In this document: positions 24,341 through 31,410 of the stretch, piece by piece
Position numbering within the stretch: position 1 is the first letter of the stretch
How the letters are laid out: every line of letters begins with the position of its first letter
Assembly: GCF_013363995.1 (NCBI RefSeq)
Contig: NZ_JABWGO010000002.1
Coordinates: forward strand, 558,001 to 622,000
DNA length: 64,000 nucleotides
Direction: 5' to 3'
Origin: Nonomuraea rhodomycinica
GTDB taxonomy: Bacteria; Actinomycetota; Actinomycetes; Streptosporangiales; Streptosporangiaceae
Position numbers and translations under genes: made by a program
Notes under the pieces: generated by a model
The model's database searches: none
What the model was told of the DNA's origin: nothing
What the model saw: only the letters and a program-made list of their open reading frames with translations

Positions 24341-24934
24341 ATGGGACGACCAAGAGGTTTCGACGAGGCCACCGTGGTCCGGTCGGCGGCAGAGCTGTTC
24401 TCCACCCGGTCCTACGACGGCATCTCCATGGACGACCTGGTGACCCACCTCGGCGTCCACCGCAACAGCCTGTACAAGACCTTCGGCAGCAAGCGGGGGC
24501 TGTACCAGGCGGCCCTGCGCTGGTCCCTGGAGCACCACGTCGCCCCCCTCGTCGACCGCGTCGCGGGCGCCGGCGACCTCGCCGAGGCGCTGCGCGTGGC
24601 CGTCGGCGAGCCCGCCGCCGAGGCGGGCCTGAACCTGCTGCTGATGGCCGCGGTCGAACGCGCGCCGGTGGACCCCGAGGTCGCCGACCAGCTGGCCCCC
24701 GTGCTGGCCGCCTTCGACCAGGCCGCGAGGGCGGCGGCCGGACGGCACGCCGAGCATGACGGGGGCGGGGGCGGGCGCGGGGGCGGGGGCGAGGACGGCG
24801 GTGAGGACGGCGTGGCCCTCGCGCTCACCGCGACGATCCTCGGCCTCCGGCTGCGCGCCAGGGCCGGCGCCTCCGGCGCGAACATCGACCAGGCCGGCGC
24901 CGCGCTGGCCCACCGGCTCACCCACCACGTGTAA
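24341..24934 (+). CDS. TetR family transcriptional regulator
   Basis: The 197-residue protein has the TetR HTH in residues 8-55, with SYDGISMDDLVTHLGVHRNS and the SLYKTFGSKRGLY recognition end. Its ligand domain is interrupted by a Gly-rich, acidic low-complexity stretch at about residues 140-157 (DGGGGGRGGGGEDGGEDG), which is unusual. ATG at 24341 lies only about 15 bp beyond the inverted repeat, so the transcript has a very short leader. The small gene downstream starts 12 bp after its stop and is probably co-transcribed. Confidence 0.8.
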   Translation: MGRPRGFDEATVVRSAAELFSTRSYDGISMDDLVTHLGVHRNSLYKTFGSKRGLYQAALRWSLEHHVAPLVDRVAGAGDLAEALRVAVGEPAAEAGLNLLLMAAVERAPVDPEVADQLAPVLAAFDQAARAAAGRHAEHDGGGGGRGGGGEDGGEDGVALALTATILGLRLRARAGASGANIDQAGAALAHRLTHHV

Positions 24935-24946
24935 AGGAGTACCGAC

Positions 24947-25303
24947 ATGGCACGGATCAGCATCGACGGCGACAGTCTGGTCGTGGAGATCGAGGGGCTC
25001 GACAAGCTCTGGGCGCTCAAGAGCCGGCTGGTCATCCCGCTGGTCAACGTCCGCGGCGCCACCGCCGACCCCGGCATCGTCGGCGACCCCAAGGGCCTGC
25101 GCGCTCCCGGCGCGCACATCCCCGGCGTCATAGCCGCCGGCACCTTCCACCGCGACGGGGAGAAGGTCTTCTGGGACGTCCACGACCCGGCCAAGGCCGT
25201 GGTCATCGAGCTGGCCGACGAGCGCTACGCCCGGCTCGTGGTCGAGGTCGCCGACCCGCGGGCCACCGTGGCGCTCGTCGAACGGGCCACCACGACCCGG
25301 TGA
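24947..25303 (+). CDS. Small beta-rich conserved protein (possible PH-like fold)
   Basis: The 118-residue protein starts at ATG after AAAGGAG. It is mostly short beta strands, including LVVEIEGLDKLWALKSRLVI and KVFWDVHDPAKAVVIELADE. The pattern of a small all-beta protein of this kind resembles bacterial PH-like domains, but I cannot name a family. It lies 12 bp behind the TetR gene and is probably controlled by it. Confidence 0.6.
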   Translation: MARISIDGDSLVVEIEGLDKLWALKSRLVIPLVNVRGATADPGIVGDPKGLRAPGAHIPGVIAAGTFHRDGEKVFWDVHDPAKAVVIELADERYARLVVEVADPRATVALVERATTTR

Positions 25304-25307
25304 AAGC

Positions 25308-25352
25308 GTCAGGAATCCTTGACGATTTCCCCGATCGTCAGGGTATCTTGAC
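25308..25352 (+). promoter_or_regulatory. Promoter overlapped by two GTCA...TTGAC near-palindromes
   Basis: GTCAGGAATCCTTGAC (25308-25323) and GTCAGGGTATCTTGAC (25337-25352) are two 16-bp near-palindromic copies. The first contains the -35 TTGACG and the second contains the -10 TATCTT at 25344-25349. The -10 is 8 nt from the ATG at 25357, so transcription is probably leaderless and repressed by a protein bound to both copies. Confidence 0.55.
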
Positions 25353-25356
25353 GGCC

Positions 25357-25830
25357 ATGCCACTGAAGATGGCCGACATCCCCGGCCACGAGGGCTACGC
25401 GGCGCCGGTCCTGCCCGACGGCGAGCTCGCCCGATCCGCCGGAGCCTTCACCCGGGCCTTCATCGGCTACCAGGCCGCGTGCTCCTGCGGCTGGGCCGAC
25501 GGGCGCCGCCACCCGCCCACGCCGGAGGGCGCCAAGCAGGCGGAGGACCGCTGGACCCGGCACGCCGGCCCGCTGCTCCTCGCCGCCCCGCCCAACTGGC
25601 TGGTCGTCAAGTCGAACCTGCTGTGCGAGCAGGTCGCCAACCTCACCGGCGAGCGCCCCCTCGCCGCCCTCACCCTGCTGTCGCAGGTGGAGAGCTGGCA
25701 GCGGGCCCTGCTCGACCGGGCCGTCGCCGCGGCCCGCGAGGGCGGCGCGTCCTGGTCGGAGATCGGAGACGCGATGGGGATCTCCAAGCAGGCGGCCCAC
25801 GAACGCTTCAGGGCGCACACGGAGCTCTGA
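25357..25830 (+). CDS. Helix-turn-helix protein, probably autoregulated
   Basis: The 157-residue protein read from ATG 25357 has a Cys/His-containing N-terminal part (CSCGWADGRRHPPTPEGAKQ) and a C-terminal HTH: GGASWSEIGDAMGISKQAAH, with ERF following. This HTH type appears in small actinobacterial regulators that carry the SW-EIG-A-G-S-QA pattern. The N-terminal CxCGW stretch resembles a metal- or redox-sensing patch but has only two nearby Cys residues. An alternative start at 25300 would place the promoter inside the gene, so I reject it. The promoter carries two palindromes that may be its own sites. Confidence 0.65.
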   Translation: MPLKMADIPGHEGYAAPVLPDGELARSAGAFTRAFIGYQAACSCGWADGRRHPPTPEGAKQAEDRWTRHAGPLLLAAPPNWLVVKSNLLCEQVANLTGERPLAALTLLSQVESWQRALLDRAVAAAREGGASWSEIGDAMGISKQAAHERFRAHTEL

Positions 25831-25889
25831 CGCCCTCCCACCGGCGGCTGGCCGCCGCCGGCGGGGCTCCACGCGGCACGCGGGCCGGC

Positions 25890-26130
25890 TCAACGGGACC
25901 GGGCGAGCGCGAGGCCGGGGTGGGAGAAGTCCATGTCCTTCATCCGGGCCGCCTTGCCCTAGGTACGCCGGCGGAGCAGCAGCGGGGAGGTGATCGGCAA
26001 TCCGTTGCCCTGGAGGTGGCCGATGGAGGGCCGCAGCCGCCGCTCCCATGCGGCCAGCGCCCTGGTGACGCCGCCGGGGTGGCGGGCCAGCGGGTCGGCT
26101 CCGGCCATCCGTCGTGTCCATTTCAGGTGT
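25890..26130 (-). pseudogene. Remnant of an FAD-dependent monooxygenase C-terminus
   Basis: On the minus strand a single frame reads HPGGVTRALAAWERRLRPSI and later ARMKDMDFSHPGLALARSR, with an in-frame TAG at 25959-25961 between them. The first stretch resembles the late part of PHBH-type FAD monooxygenases, where AL-YE--RRP-V---Q is common. There is no intact upstream domain. This fits a decayed gene, but identity is tentative. Confidence 0.35.
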
Positions 26131-26237
26131 CTGGACTGAACGGTCAGGACGCCCCGGCCGGGTCCGGCGACGAGCCGAGCCCGCCCAGTCCGAGCCCGGA
26201 GACGGCCCTCTCGGTCCCGCGCTGAGCGTGATCGTGA

Positions 26238-26521
26238 ACGAGCGGGGCCGGCGTCCCGGCAGGTCGGCATCTCGTCGGCGCCGCGCTCCACCCGATCGAG
26301 GGCGCCGGGCGGATCGTGCGCTCGCTGCTCAGGTTCGACGGCAGGTAGCGCAACCGGACGCCGGCCCCGGCGGCCGAGCAGGACGGCGTCACCATGTCGG
26401 TGTGCGCGTTCGAGGTCGCGGACGACCGGATCACGCGCGTCTGGGCCGTACGCGACCCGAACAAGCTCCGCCCGTGGGCGACGGAGGCTGACCGCGGCCC
26501 TGTCATACCTCGCAAGTCATA
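26238..26521 (+). pseudogene. Remnant of an ECF sigma factor of the SigJ/ECF41 type
   Basis: One frame reads HPIEGAGRIVRSLLRFDGR, then a TAG at 26346, then MSVCAFEVADDRITRVWAVR and DPNKLRPW. The second stretch matches the SnoaL-like C-terminal domain of SigJ/ECF41 factors, where ITRIWAVRNPEKLR-type endings are usual. The HTH and sigma regions are missing. No intact gene is present in 25831-26634. Confidence 0.45.
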
Positions 26522-26634
26522 ACACCATAGCAATATAGATCTTAGACAATATAACTCTGCGGCCATAGCGTCGGGGTCGTTCGCGAATCGGACAAGCCGT
26601 TCGCGGCATCCGGACAAGAGCGAGGAGGGATCCC

Positions 26635-27042
26635 ATGCTCACCGTGGCCGAGTCCCGGACGACACCCACGGGATGGACGCTGCGAGCCGTCGTCAGCGCG
26701 CACGCGGCGGCGATCGCCGGTCAGCCGGTGTTCGCCGGGGTGTATCTGAGCGGCGACTTCGACGGCCTGAGTCTGCACGCGGCCGGCGCGAACGTCGTCA
26801 CCTCCATCGGATACCTGCAGCTGATCGTCGCGATCGCGGTCTGGGCCCGGCTGCGTCAGGCCTGGCCGTTCCTCGCCACGGCGGCCGTGGTGGCGGCCGA
26901 GACCGTGCAGTACTTCGCCGGGCTGGACGGGACGCTGTGGCTGCACCTCCCGCTGGGAGTGATGACCATCGTCGCGGTCGTGGTGCAGTTCATCGACGTG
27001 TGGCGGCGGCCCCTCCTGCGCGAGGAGGCCCGGAATGCGTGA
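26635..27042 (+). CDS. Four-helix membrane protein partnered with the multicopper oxidase
   Basis: The 135-residue protein starts at ATG with AGGAGGG upstream. It has four predicted helices (about residues 18-40, 55-78, 82-100 and 104-125) and few polar loops. Its stop overlaps the start of the oxidase gene by 8 bp, so the two are translationally coupled. I recognise no named family, but small membrane proteins with this shape next to copper oxidases may anchor them or pass electrons. The AT-rich stretch 26521-26560, with CAATATA repeated twice, probably holds the promoter. Confidence 0.65.
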   Translation: MLTVAESRTTPTGWTLRAVVSAHAAAIAGQPVFAGVYLSGDFDGLSLHAAGANVVTSIGYLQLIVAIAVWARLRQAWPFLATAAVVAAETVQYFAGLDGTLWLHLPLGVMTIVAVVVQFIDVWRRPLLREEARNA

Positions 27043-28750
27043 CGGTCAGGGCATGACCAGGAGGCGGGTGCTGGGCATCGGCGGGGCGCTCGGCCTGATG
27101 GCCGCCACCGGGCTGACGAGCGCGGCCGCGCTGGCCCGCCGCCCGGCGGCCACCGGCGCCGAACTGCGCAGCGCCGTACCGCTGCCGCCCCCGTTCCAGG
27201 TGCCGCTGCCGATTCCCGCCGTGCTGAAGCCGGTCGGCGCCTCCGGCGGCGCCGACCGCTACGAGATCATCCAGCGTGAGGTGAGCGCGGAGATCCTGCC
27301 CGGCGTCAGGACACCGCTGTGGACGTACAACGGGACGTTCCCGGGGCCGACCATCGAGTCGCGCCGCGGCCGGCCGACCACCGTGTCCCACCGCAACGAG
27401 CTGCCCGTCCCGACGGTCGTGCACCTGCACGGCGGACGGACCCCGGCGGCCTCCGACGGGTACCCCACCGACCTCGTCCTGCCCGCGGGCTGGCCGGAGC
27501 CCCCGCAGCCGGCGCACACCGGAACGGGCGCCTCACAGCCCCACGCCATGGGGCACGGCGGCATGGGCGATTCCCGCGCCATGCCGCACGGCGGACACGG
27601 CGGACACGGCGGTCCCGTCGCGGGGGCGGAACCCGGTCCTACTCCCATGCACGGCATGAACGACCCGCGCGCGGTGGTGAGCAGGCTGACGCGCGACTAC
27701 ACGTTCCCGCTGGACCAGCGCCCCACGCTGCTGTGGTACCACGACCACCGGATGGACTTCACGGCGCCCGCGATCTGGCGGGGCCTGGCCGGTCTGCACA
27801 TCGTCCGCGACGACGCCGAGGACGCCCTCGGCCTGCCCGCCGGGCCGCGCGAGCTGCCCCTCATGATCGCCGACCGGGCGTTCGCCGCCGACGGCAGCCT
27901 CGCCTACCCCTCCCTCGACCCCACCCTGCGGCAGCGTCCCGGCGTCCGGGAGCCGTACCTCGCCGGGGTCCTCGGCGACGTCATCCTCGTCAACGGCGCG
28001 CCGTGGCCCGTGCACGAGGTGGACGCGGCCCGCTACCGGCTGCGCGTCCTCAACGCCTCCAACGCCCGCCACTACGAACTCGAAGCGGTCACCGACGACG
28101 GCCGCCGCCTCGACCTCGTCCAGATCGGCGCCGACCAGGGACTGCTCGCCGCCCCGGTCACGCACCGGCTGCTGCCGATCGCGCCCGCCGAACGCTACGA
28201 CGTGGTCGTCGACTTCTCCGGCGTCCCGATCGGCAGCCTCGTCAAGGTGGTCAACCGGCTCGGCTCCGGCCGTACCCGGGACGTGATGGCCTTCCGCGTC
28301 GCCCGCAAGGCCGCCGACGACAGCCGCATCCCCGGCGCGCTGTCCACCGACCTGCCGGACTGGCGGCGCTCGGAGGCCGTCAGGGTGCGGGAGTTCGCCT
28401 TCCGCGCCGGGCAGATGCACGCGGGCCACGGCTGGCTCATCGGCGGCCTGCCGTTCGACCCGGCCCGTACCGACGTCACCGCCCGGCTCGGCGACGTCGA
28501 GGTCTGGCGGCTCGTCGCCGACGTGCACCACCCCGTCCACCTGCACCTGGTCGGCTTCCGGGTGCTCTCGCGCAGCGGCAGGCCGCCGCTGCCGCACGAC
28601 GCGGGACTCAAGGACACCGTCTCACTGCGGCCCGGCGAAGGGGTGGAGATCATCACCCGGTTCGACGGCTACCGCGGCCGCTACCTGTTCCACTGCCACA
28701 ACGCCGAACACGAGGACATGGGCATGATGGCCAACCTGGAGATCGTCTAG
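27035..28750 (+). CDS. Tat-exported multicopper oxidase with His/Met-rich insert
   Basis: The 571-residue protein starts at ATG 27035, six bases after AGGAGG. The N-terminus MTRRRVLGIGGALGLMAATG (from residue 7) is a twin-Arg signal peptide, so the enzyme should be folded and exported with its copper. Copper ligands are visible at HLHGG (130-134), WYHDH (about 235), HPVHLHL (about 500) and HCHNAEHEDMGMM (about 553-565). This gives the full three-domain CotA/CueO pattern. Residues about 167-210 form a linker rich in His, Gly and Met (HAMGHGGMG, MPHGGHGGHGG). Such inserts in CueO-type enzymes bind Cu(I), suggesting copper oxidation or tolerance; laccase or phenoxazinone-type activity is also possible. 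Confidence 0.9.
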   Translation: MRDGQGMTRRRVLGIGGALGLMAATGLTSAAALARRPAATGAELRSAVPLPPPFQVPLPIPAVLKPVGASGGADRYEIIQREVSAEILPGVRTPLWTYNGTFPGPTIESRRGRPTTVSHRNELPVPTVVHLHGGRTPAASDGYPTDLVLPAGWPEPPQPAHTGTGASQPHAMGHGGMGDSRAMPHGGHGGHGGPVAGAEPGPTPMHGMNDPRAVVSRLTRDYTFPLDQRPTLLWYHDHRMDFTAPAIWRGLAGLHIVRDDAEDALGLPAGPRELPLMIADRAFAADGSLAYPSLDPTLRQRPGVREPYLAGVLGDVILVNGAPWPVHEVDAARYRLRVLNASNARHYELEAVTDDGRRLDLVQIGADQGLLAAPVTHRLLPIAPAERYDVVVDFSGVPIGSLVKVVNRLGSGRTRDVMAFRVARKAADDSRIPGALSTDLPDWRRSEAVRVREFAFRAGQMHAGHGWLIGGLPFDPARTDVTARLGDVEVWRLVADVHHPVHLHLVGFRVLSRSGRPPLPHDAGLKDTVSLRPGEGVEIITRFDGYRGRYLFHCHNAEHEDMGMMANLEIV

Positions 28751-28825
28751 GAGCGCGACCTCGAGTACCGGCATCGGCGAAGGGGAGGCGCGCGCGTCCT
28801 ACTCCTCGACGAGATCCGCGGGGAG

Positions 28826-29041
28826 GTGGCAGAGCGTGGCCTGTGGGCCTATGTCGCCGAGGCGTCGCGCTTCAAGCGTGACCGGGACCGGTTGCTGGAG
28901 CTGGGGAACTGGCTGGAGGAGGAGTACGGGCCGGTCACCGAGGACGAGCGCGCGGCGGCGAGCAAGGAACTGGACGAGCTCGACGCCGAGCACGAGCGCC
29001 GCCGCGCCGGAGGGAAGCGCGAGGAAGAAGAGGCGGCGTGA
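28826..29041 (+). pseudogene. VapB-type antitoxin remnant lacking its DNA-binding end
   Basis: The 71-residue frame holds the RFKRDRDRLLELGNWLEEEY helix and GPVTEDER tail typical of C-terminal halves of VapB-like antitoxins. The usual N-terminal ribbon-helix-helix or MazE-like domain is missing; the frame upstream reads RRRGGARVLLLDEIRGE. There is no good ribosome-binding site before GTG 28826. The toxin gene downstream overlaps it by 4 bp and is also broken. Confidence 0.5.
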
Positions 29042-29462
29042 GCCGGCGAAGCGGTGAGCGCGGGCAGCCGCCGCTGCGGATCTTCGTTCTCGACCGCGAG
29101 GCCCTGTCCCTGGCCGTGCGCGGTGACAGGAAGATGATCGCCTGGCTCGACCTCGCTGCCCGAGGCCAGGCCGAAGTGGTGACGTCCCCCATGACGGTGG
29201 TCGAGGCGTGCGACGGCAGGATCACCGAGCAACGCTGGGACTGGGTGCTCTCCCGGCTCGACGTCGCCGACATCGGCAAGCACCAGGCCCGCCGGGCCGC
29301 CGGCTCCTGACCGAGGCCGGACCGCACGGCCACAAGTACGCGATCGACGCCGTGCTCGCCGTCGTCGCACGACAGCAGAAGGGGCAGGTCACCGTCTTCA
29401 CCTCGGACGAGGACGACCTGGAGAGGCTGCTCCCGGACTCGATCGTCGTCCAGAAGGTGTGA
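29038..29462 (+). pseudogene. PIN-domain toxin (VapC-like) gene with a -1 frameshift
   Basis: The first frame (29038-29310) reads FVLDREALSLAVRGD, VVTSPMTVVEACDGRIT and DIGKHQARRAAGS before a stop. The second frame (from about 29290 to 29462) continues LLTEAGPHGHKYAIDAVLAV and VTVFTSDEDDLERLL. Joined, they give the complete VapC-type PIN core with acidic residues Asp, Glu, Asp, Asp. The break fits loss of one C in GCCGCCGGC(C)TCCTG near 29300. The toxin is therefore probably inactive, unless ribosomes slip here. Confidence 0.7.
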
Positions 29463-29630
29463 CTTCATCGCCTCATGGCCGGCGTCCAGGTGCCGATTAT
29501 GGGAGCCAGGGGCACAGCCTCTGGCAGGGGGCGTCTTACCGATTGGGGGGTTCCGCAGGGAGACGTACATGCCCTGTACCTCGGCCCCGCGCATGCTTCC
29601 GTCAAGCCACGGGTCAGGCCCAGGGGAGCG

Positions 29631-29748
29631 CGAGGGGACGGGAGTCCCCTCGCCCGGGGTTCGGGGCGCAGCCCCGATCAGGGCGTCCGAGCGTGAGCGA
29701 GGGCCGCGCCCTTGTGGGGGTGTGGGGGGCGCCGGCCGAGCCCCCCAC
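29631..29748. terminator. Cluster of three hairpins in a 361-bp gene-free spacer
   Basis: Hairpins are CGAGGGGAC/GTCCCCTCG (29631-29639 and 29644-29652), TCGGGGC/GCCCCGA (29661-29677) and GTGGGGGGC/GCCCCCCAC (29722-29730 and 29740-29748). They lie between the convergent PIN remnant and peptidase gene and likely stop transcription from both sides. I see no gene in 29463-29823. Confidence 0.65.
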
Positions 29749-29823
29749 CGGGCGCTGCCTGAGCTCCCACGTCGCGAAGCGACCTCCGAAGGTGATGACC
29801 TCGGGGTGAAGGGCCCCGAAAAG

Positions 29824-31212
29824 TCAGACCCCGAGTGCCGACGGGGCGCCGAGTTCCGCCAGGAAGAGGGCCTCCGCCGTGGCGACCCGGCGCAGCTCCT
29901 CCAGGTCCACCCGCTCGTTGGGCGCGTGCACCGCGGCCTCCTCGTCCTCCGCGCCGAACAGCAGGATCTCCGCCGCCGGGTACTGCCGCAGCAGCGTGTT
30001 GACCAGCGGGATGGAGCCGCCGGCGCCGACGTCGCGCGGCGGGCGGCCGAAGGCGCGCTCCATGGCCCGGTTGAGGGCCGCGCGGGCCTTGCCGCCGGAG
30101 TCGGCCTGGAAGCCGGACCCCACGGTGAAGTCGCCGAACGACACCTGCACGCCCCACGGCGCCACCTGGCGCAGGAACTCGACGACGGCGTTGACCGTGG
30201 TCTTCGGGTCGCCGGCCGGCGGGATGCGGACGGTGACGCGGGCCCGCGCGACCGGCTGGACGGCGTTGATGGCCCCGGAGACCGTGGGCACGTCGAGGCC
30301 GGTCACGGTGATGGCGTACGACGCCCACAGCCGGTCGGCGAGCGAGCCGGAGCCGACGAGCGAGACGCCGTCGACCACCCCGGCGGTCCGGCGGAACTCC
30401 TCCTCCGACGGCCCCTGCCCGAGGAAGGTGCCGCGCGGCAGGCCGGGGACGCGGACGTCGCCGTTGTCGTCGTGCAGCGAGGTGACCATGCGCATGAGCG
30501 CGGCGAGCGCGTCCGGGGCGGCGCCGCCGAACTGGCCGCTGTGCACGGGCTCGCGCAGCGTGCGGACCTCCATGGTGAACGCCGCCATGCCGCGCAGCGA
30601 GGTGGTGACGGAGGGGTCGCCGACGCGCGGGTTGCCGGTGTCGGCGACCACGATGGCGTCGGCCCGCAGCAGGTCGGGGTTGCGGTCGACGAACGCTTCG
30701 AGGCGCTCGCCCGCGTACTCCTCCTGGCCCTCGATGATGACCTTCACGCCGACGGGGAAGCGGCCCTGGAAGGCGCGCAGGGCGAGGATGTGCGAGATGA
30801 CGCCGGACTTGTCGTCGGCGGTGCCGCGGCCGTAGAGCTGCCCGTCGATCAGCGTGGGCTCGAACGGCGGGGTGCGCCAGGCGGCGGGGTCGCCGGCGGG
30901 CTGCACGTCGTAGTGCGCGTACAGCAGCACCGTGGGCGCGCCGGGAGGCGCGGGCGCCTCGCCGTACACGGCGGGGAAGCTGCCCTCGACGGGGATCTGC
31001 TGGACGTGCGGCAGCCCGACCGAGCGCAGCAGCTCCTCGGTCATGGCGGCGGCCGCGTAGACGGGCTCCTCGGGGTGCCCGGGGAAGGCGACGGACGGGA
31101 TGGCGGCGAGCCGCCTGAGCTCGTCGACGCCCTGTGGCATCGCGGCGGCGACGGCTTTCTCTATCTGGTCAGGAGTCACGGGAAGATCCCCCGGGGTTGT
31201 TTCGATAGTCAA
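29824..31212 (-). CDS. M20 family dipeptidase
   Basis: The 462-residue metallopeptidase has the M20 metal-site motifs: LLYAHYDVQPAGDP (about residues 94-107, His ligand and Asp), YGRGTADDKSG (about 126-136, bridging Asp) and EGQEEYAGE (about 160-168, catalytic Glu pair). A lid-domain His lies in REPVHSGQFGG (about 219-229), and the final His is in EAAVHAPNERVD. This order fits the CPG2/CNDP-like dipeptidase subfamily that hydrolyses dipeptides or N-acyl amino acids in the cytoplasm. It is monocistronic; the divergent aminotransferase gene is about 200 bp away. Confidence 0.85.
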   Translation of the reverse strand: MTIETTPGDLPVTPDQIEKAVAAAMPQGVDELRRLAAIPSVAFPGHPEEPVYAAAAMTEELLRSVGLPHVQQIPVEGSFPAVYGEAPAPPGAPTVLLYAHYDVQPAGDPAAWRTPPFEPTLIDGQLYGRGTADDKSGVISHILALRAFQGRFPVGVKVIIEGQEEYAGERLEAFVDRNPDLLRADAIVVADTGNPRVGDPSVTTSLRGMAAFTMEVRTLREPVHSGQFGGAAPDALAALMRMVTSLHDDNGDVRVPGLPRGTFLGQGPSEEEFRRTAGVVDGVSLVGSGSLADRLWASYAITVTGLDVPTVSGAINAVQPVARARVTVRIPPAGDPKTTVNAVVEFLRQVAPWGVQVSFGDFTVGSGFQADSGGKARAALNRAMERAFGRPPRDVGAGGSIPLVNTLLRQYPAAEILLFGAEDEEAAVHAPNERVDLEELRRVATAEALFLAELGAPSALGV

Positions 31213-31277
31213 CGTCTCATTGGATCACAGACGCTCCCACAACGCAGGAAACGAGCAGGACCCGCGCGCAAATCTAC

Positions 31278-31363
31278 TGCGGATTTCGTAGCGGTTACAT
31301 AGCGGTTCTGCGGATCTCGGTTTTCTTGCAGAGTGTCGCGACGCTTTCACTTGGCAATCCGCA
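31278..31363. promoter_or_regulatory. Composite repeat operator upstream of the aminotransferase gene
   Basis: TGCGGATTTCG (31278-31288) and TGCGGATCTCG (31309-31319) flank two TAGCGGTT copies (31289-31296 and 31300-31307). An inverted copy of the first, AATCCGCA, lies at 31356-31363. The arrangement suggests a multimeric regulator binding between the divergent peptidase and aminotransferase genes. The regulator is not in this window as far as I can tell. Confidence 0.5.
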
Positions 31364-31410
31364 GGTGAACATGCACACTGTGGTGAGATCAGACGCAAGG
31401 GAAGATAACC

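Noticed and set aside
26144..26617. 157-codon minus-strand frame in the remnant region
   Set aside because: No domain, biased composition and overlap with the SigJ remnant on the other strand. A small chance remains.
29569..31302. 577-codon plus-strand frame opposite the M20 peptidase
   Set aside because: The minus-strand product has all metal-site motifs of M20 enzymes; the plus-strand frame shows none and starts in the hairpin region.
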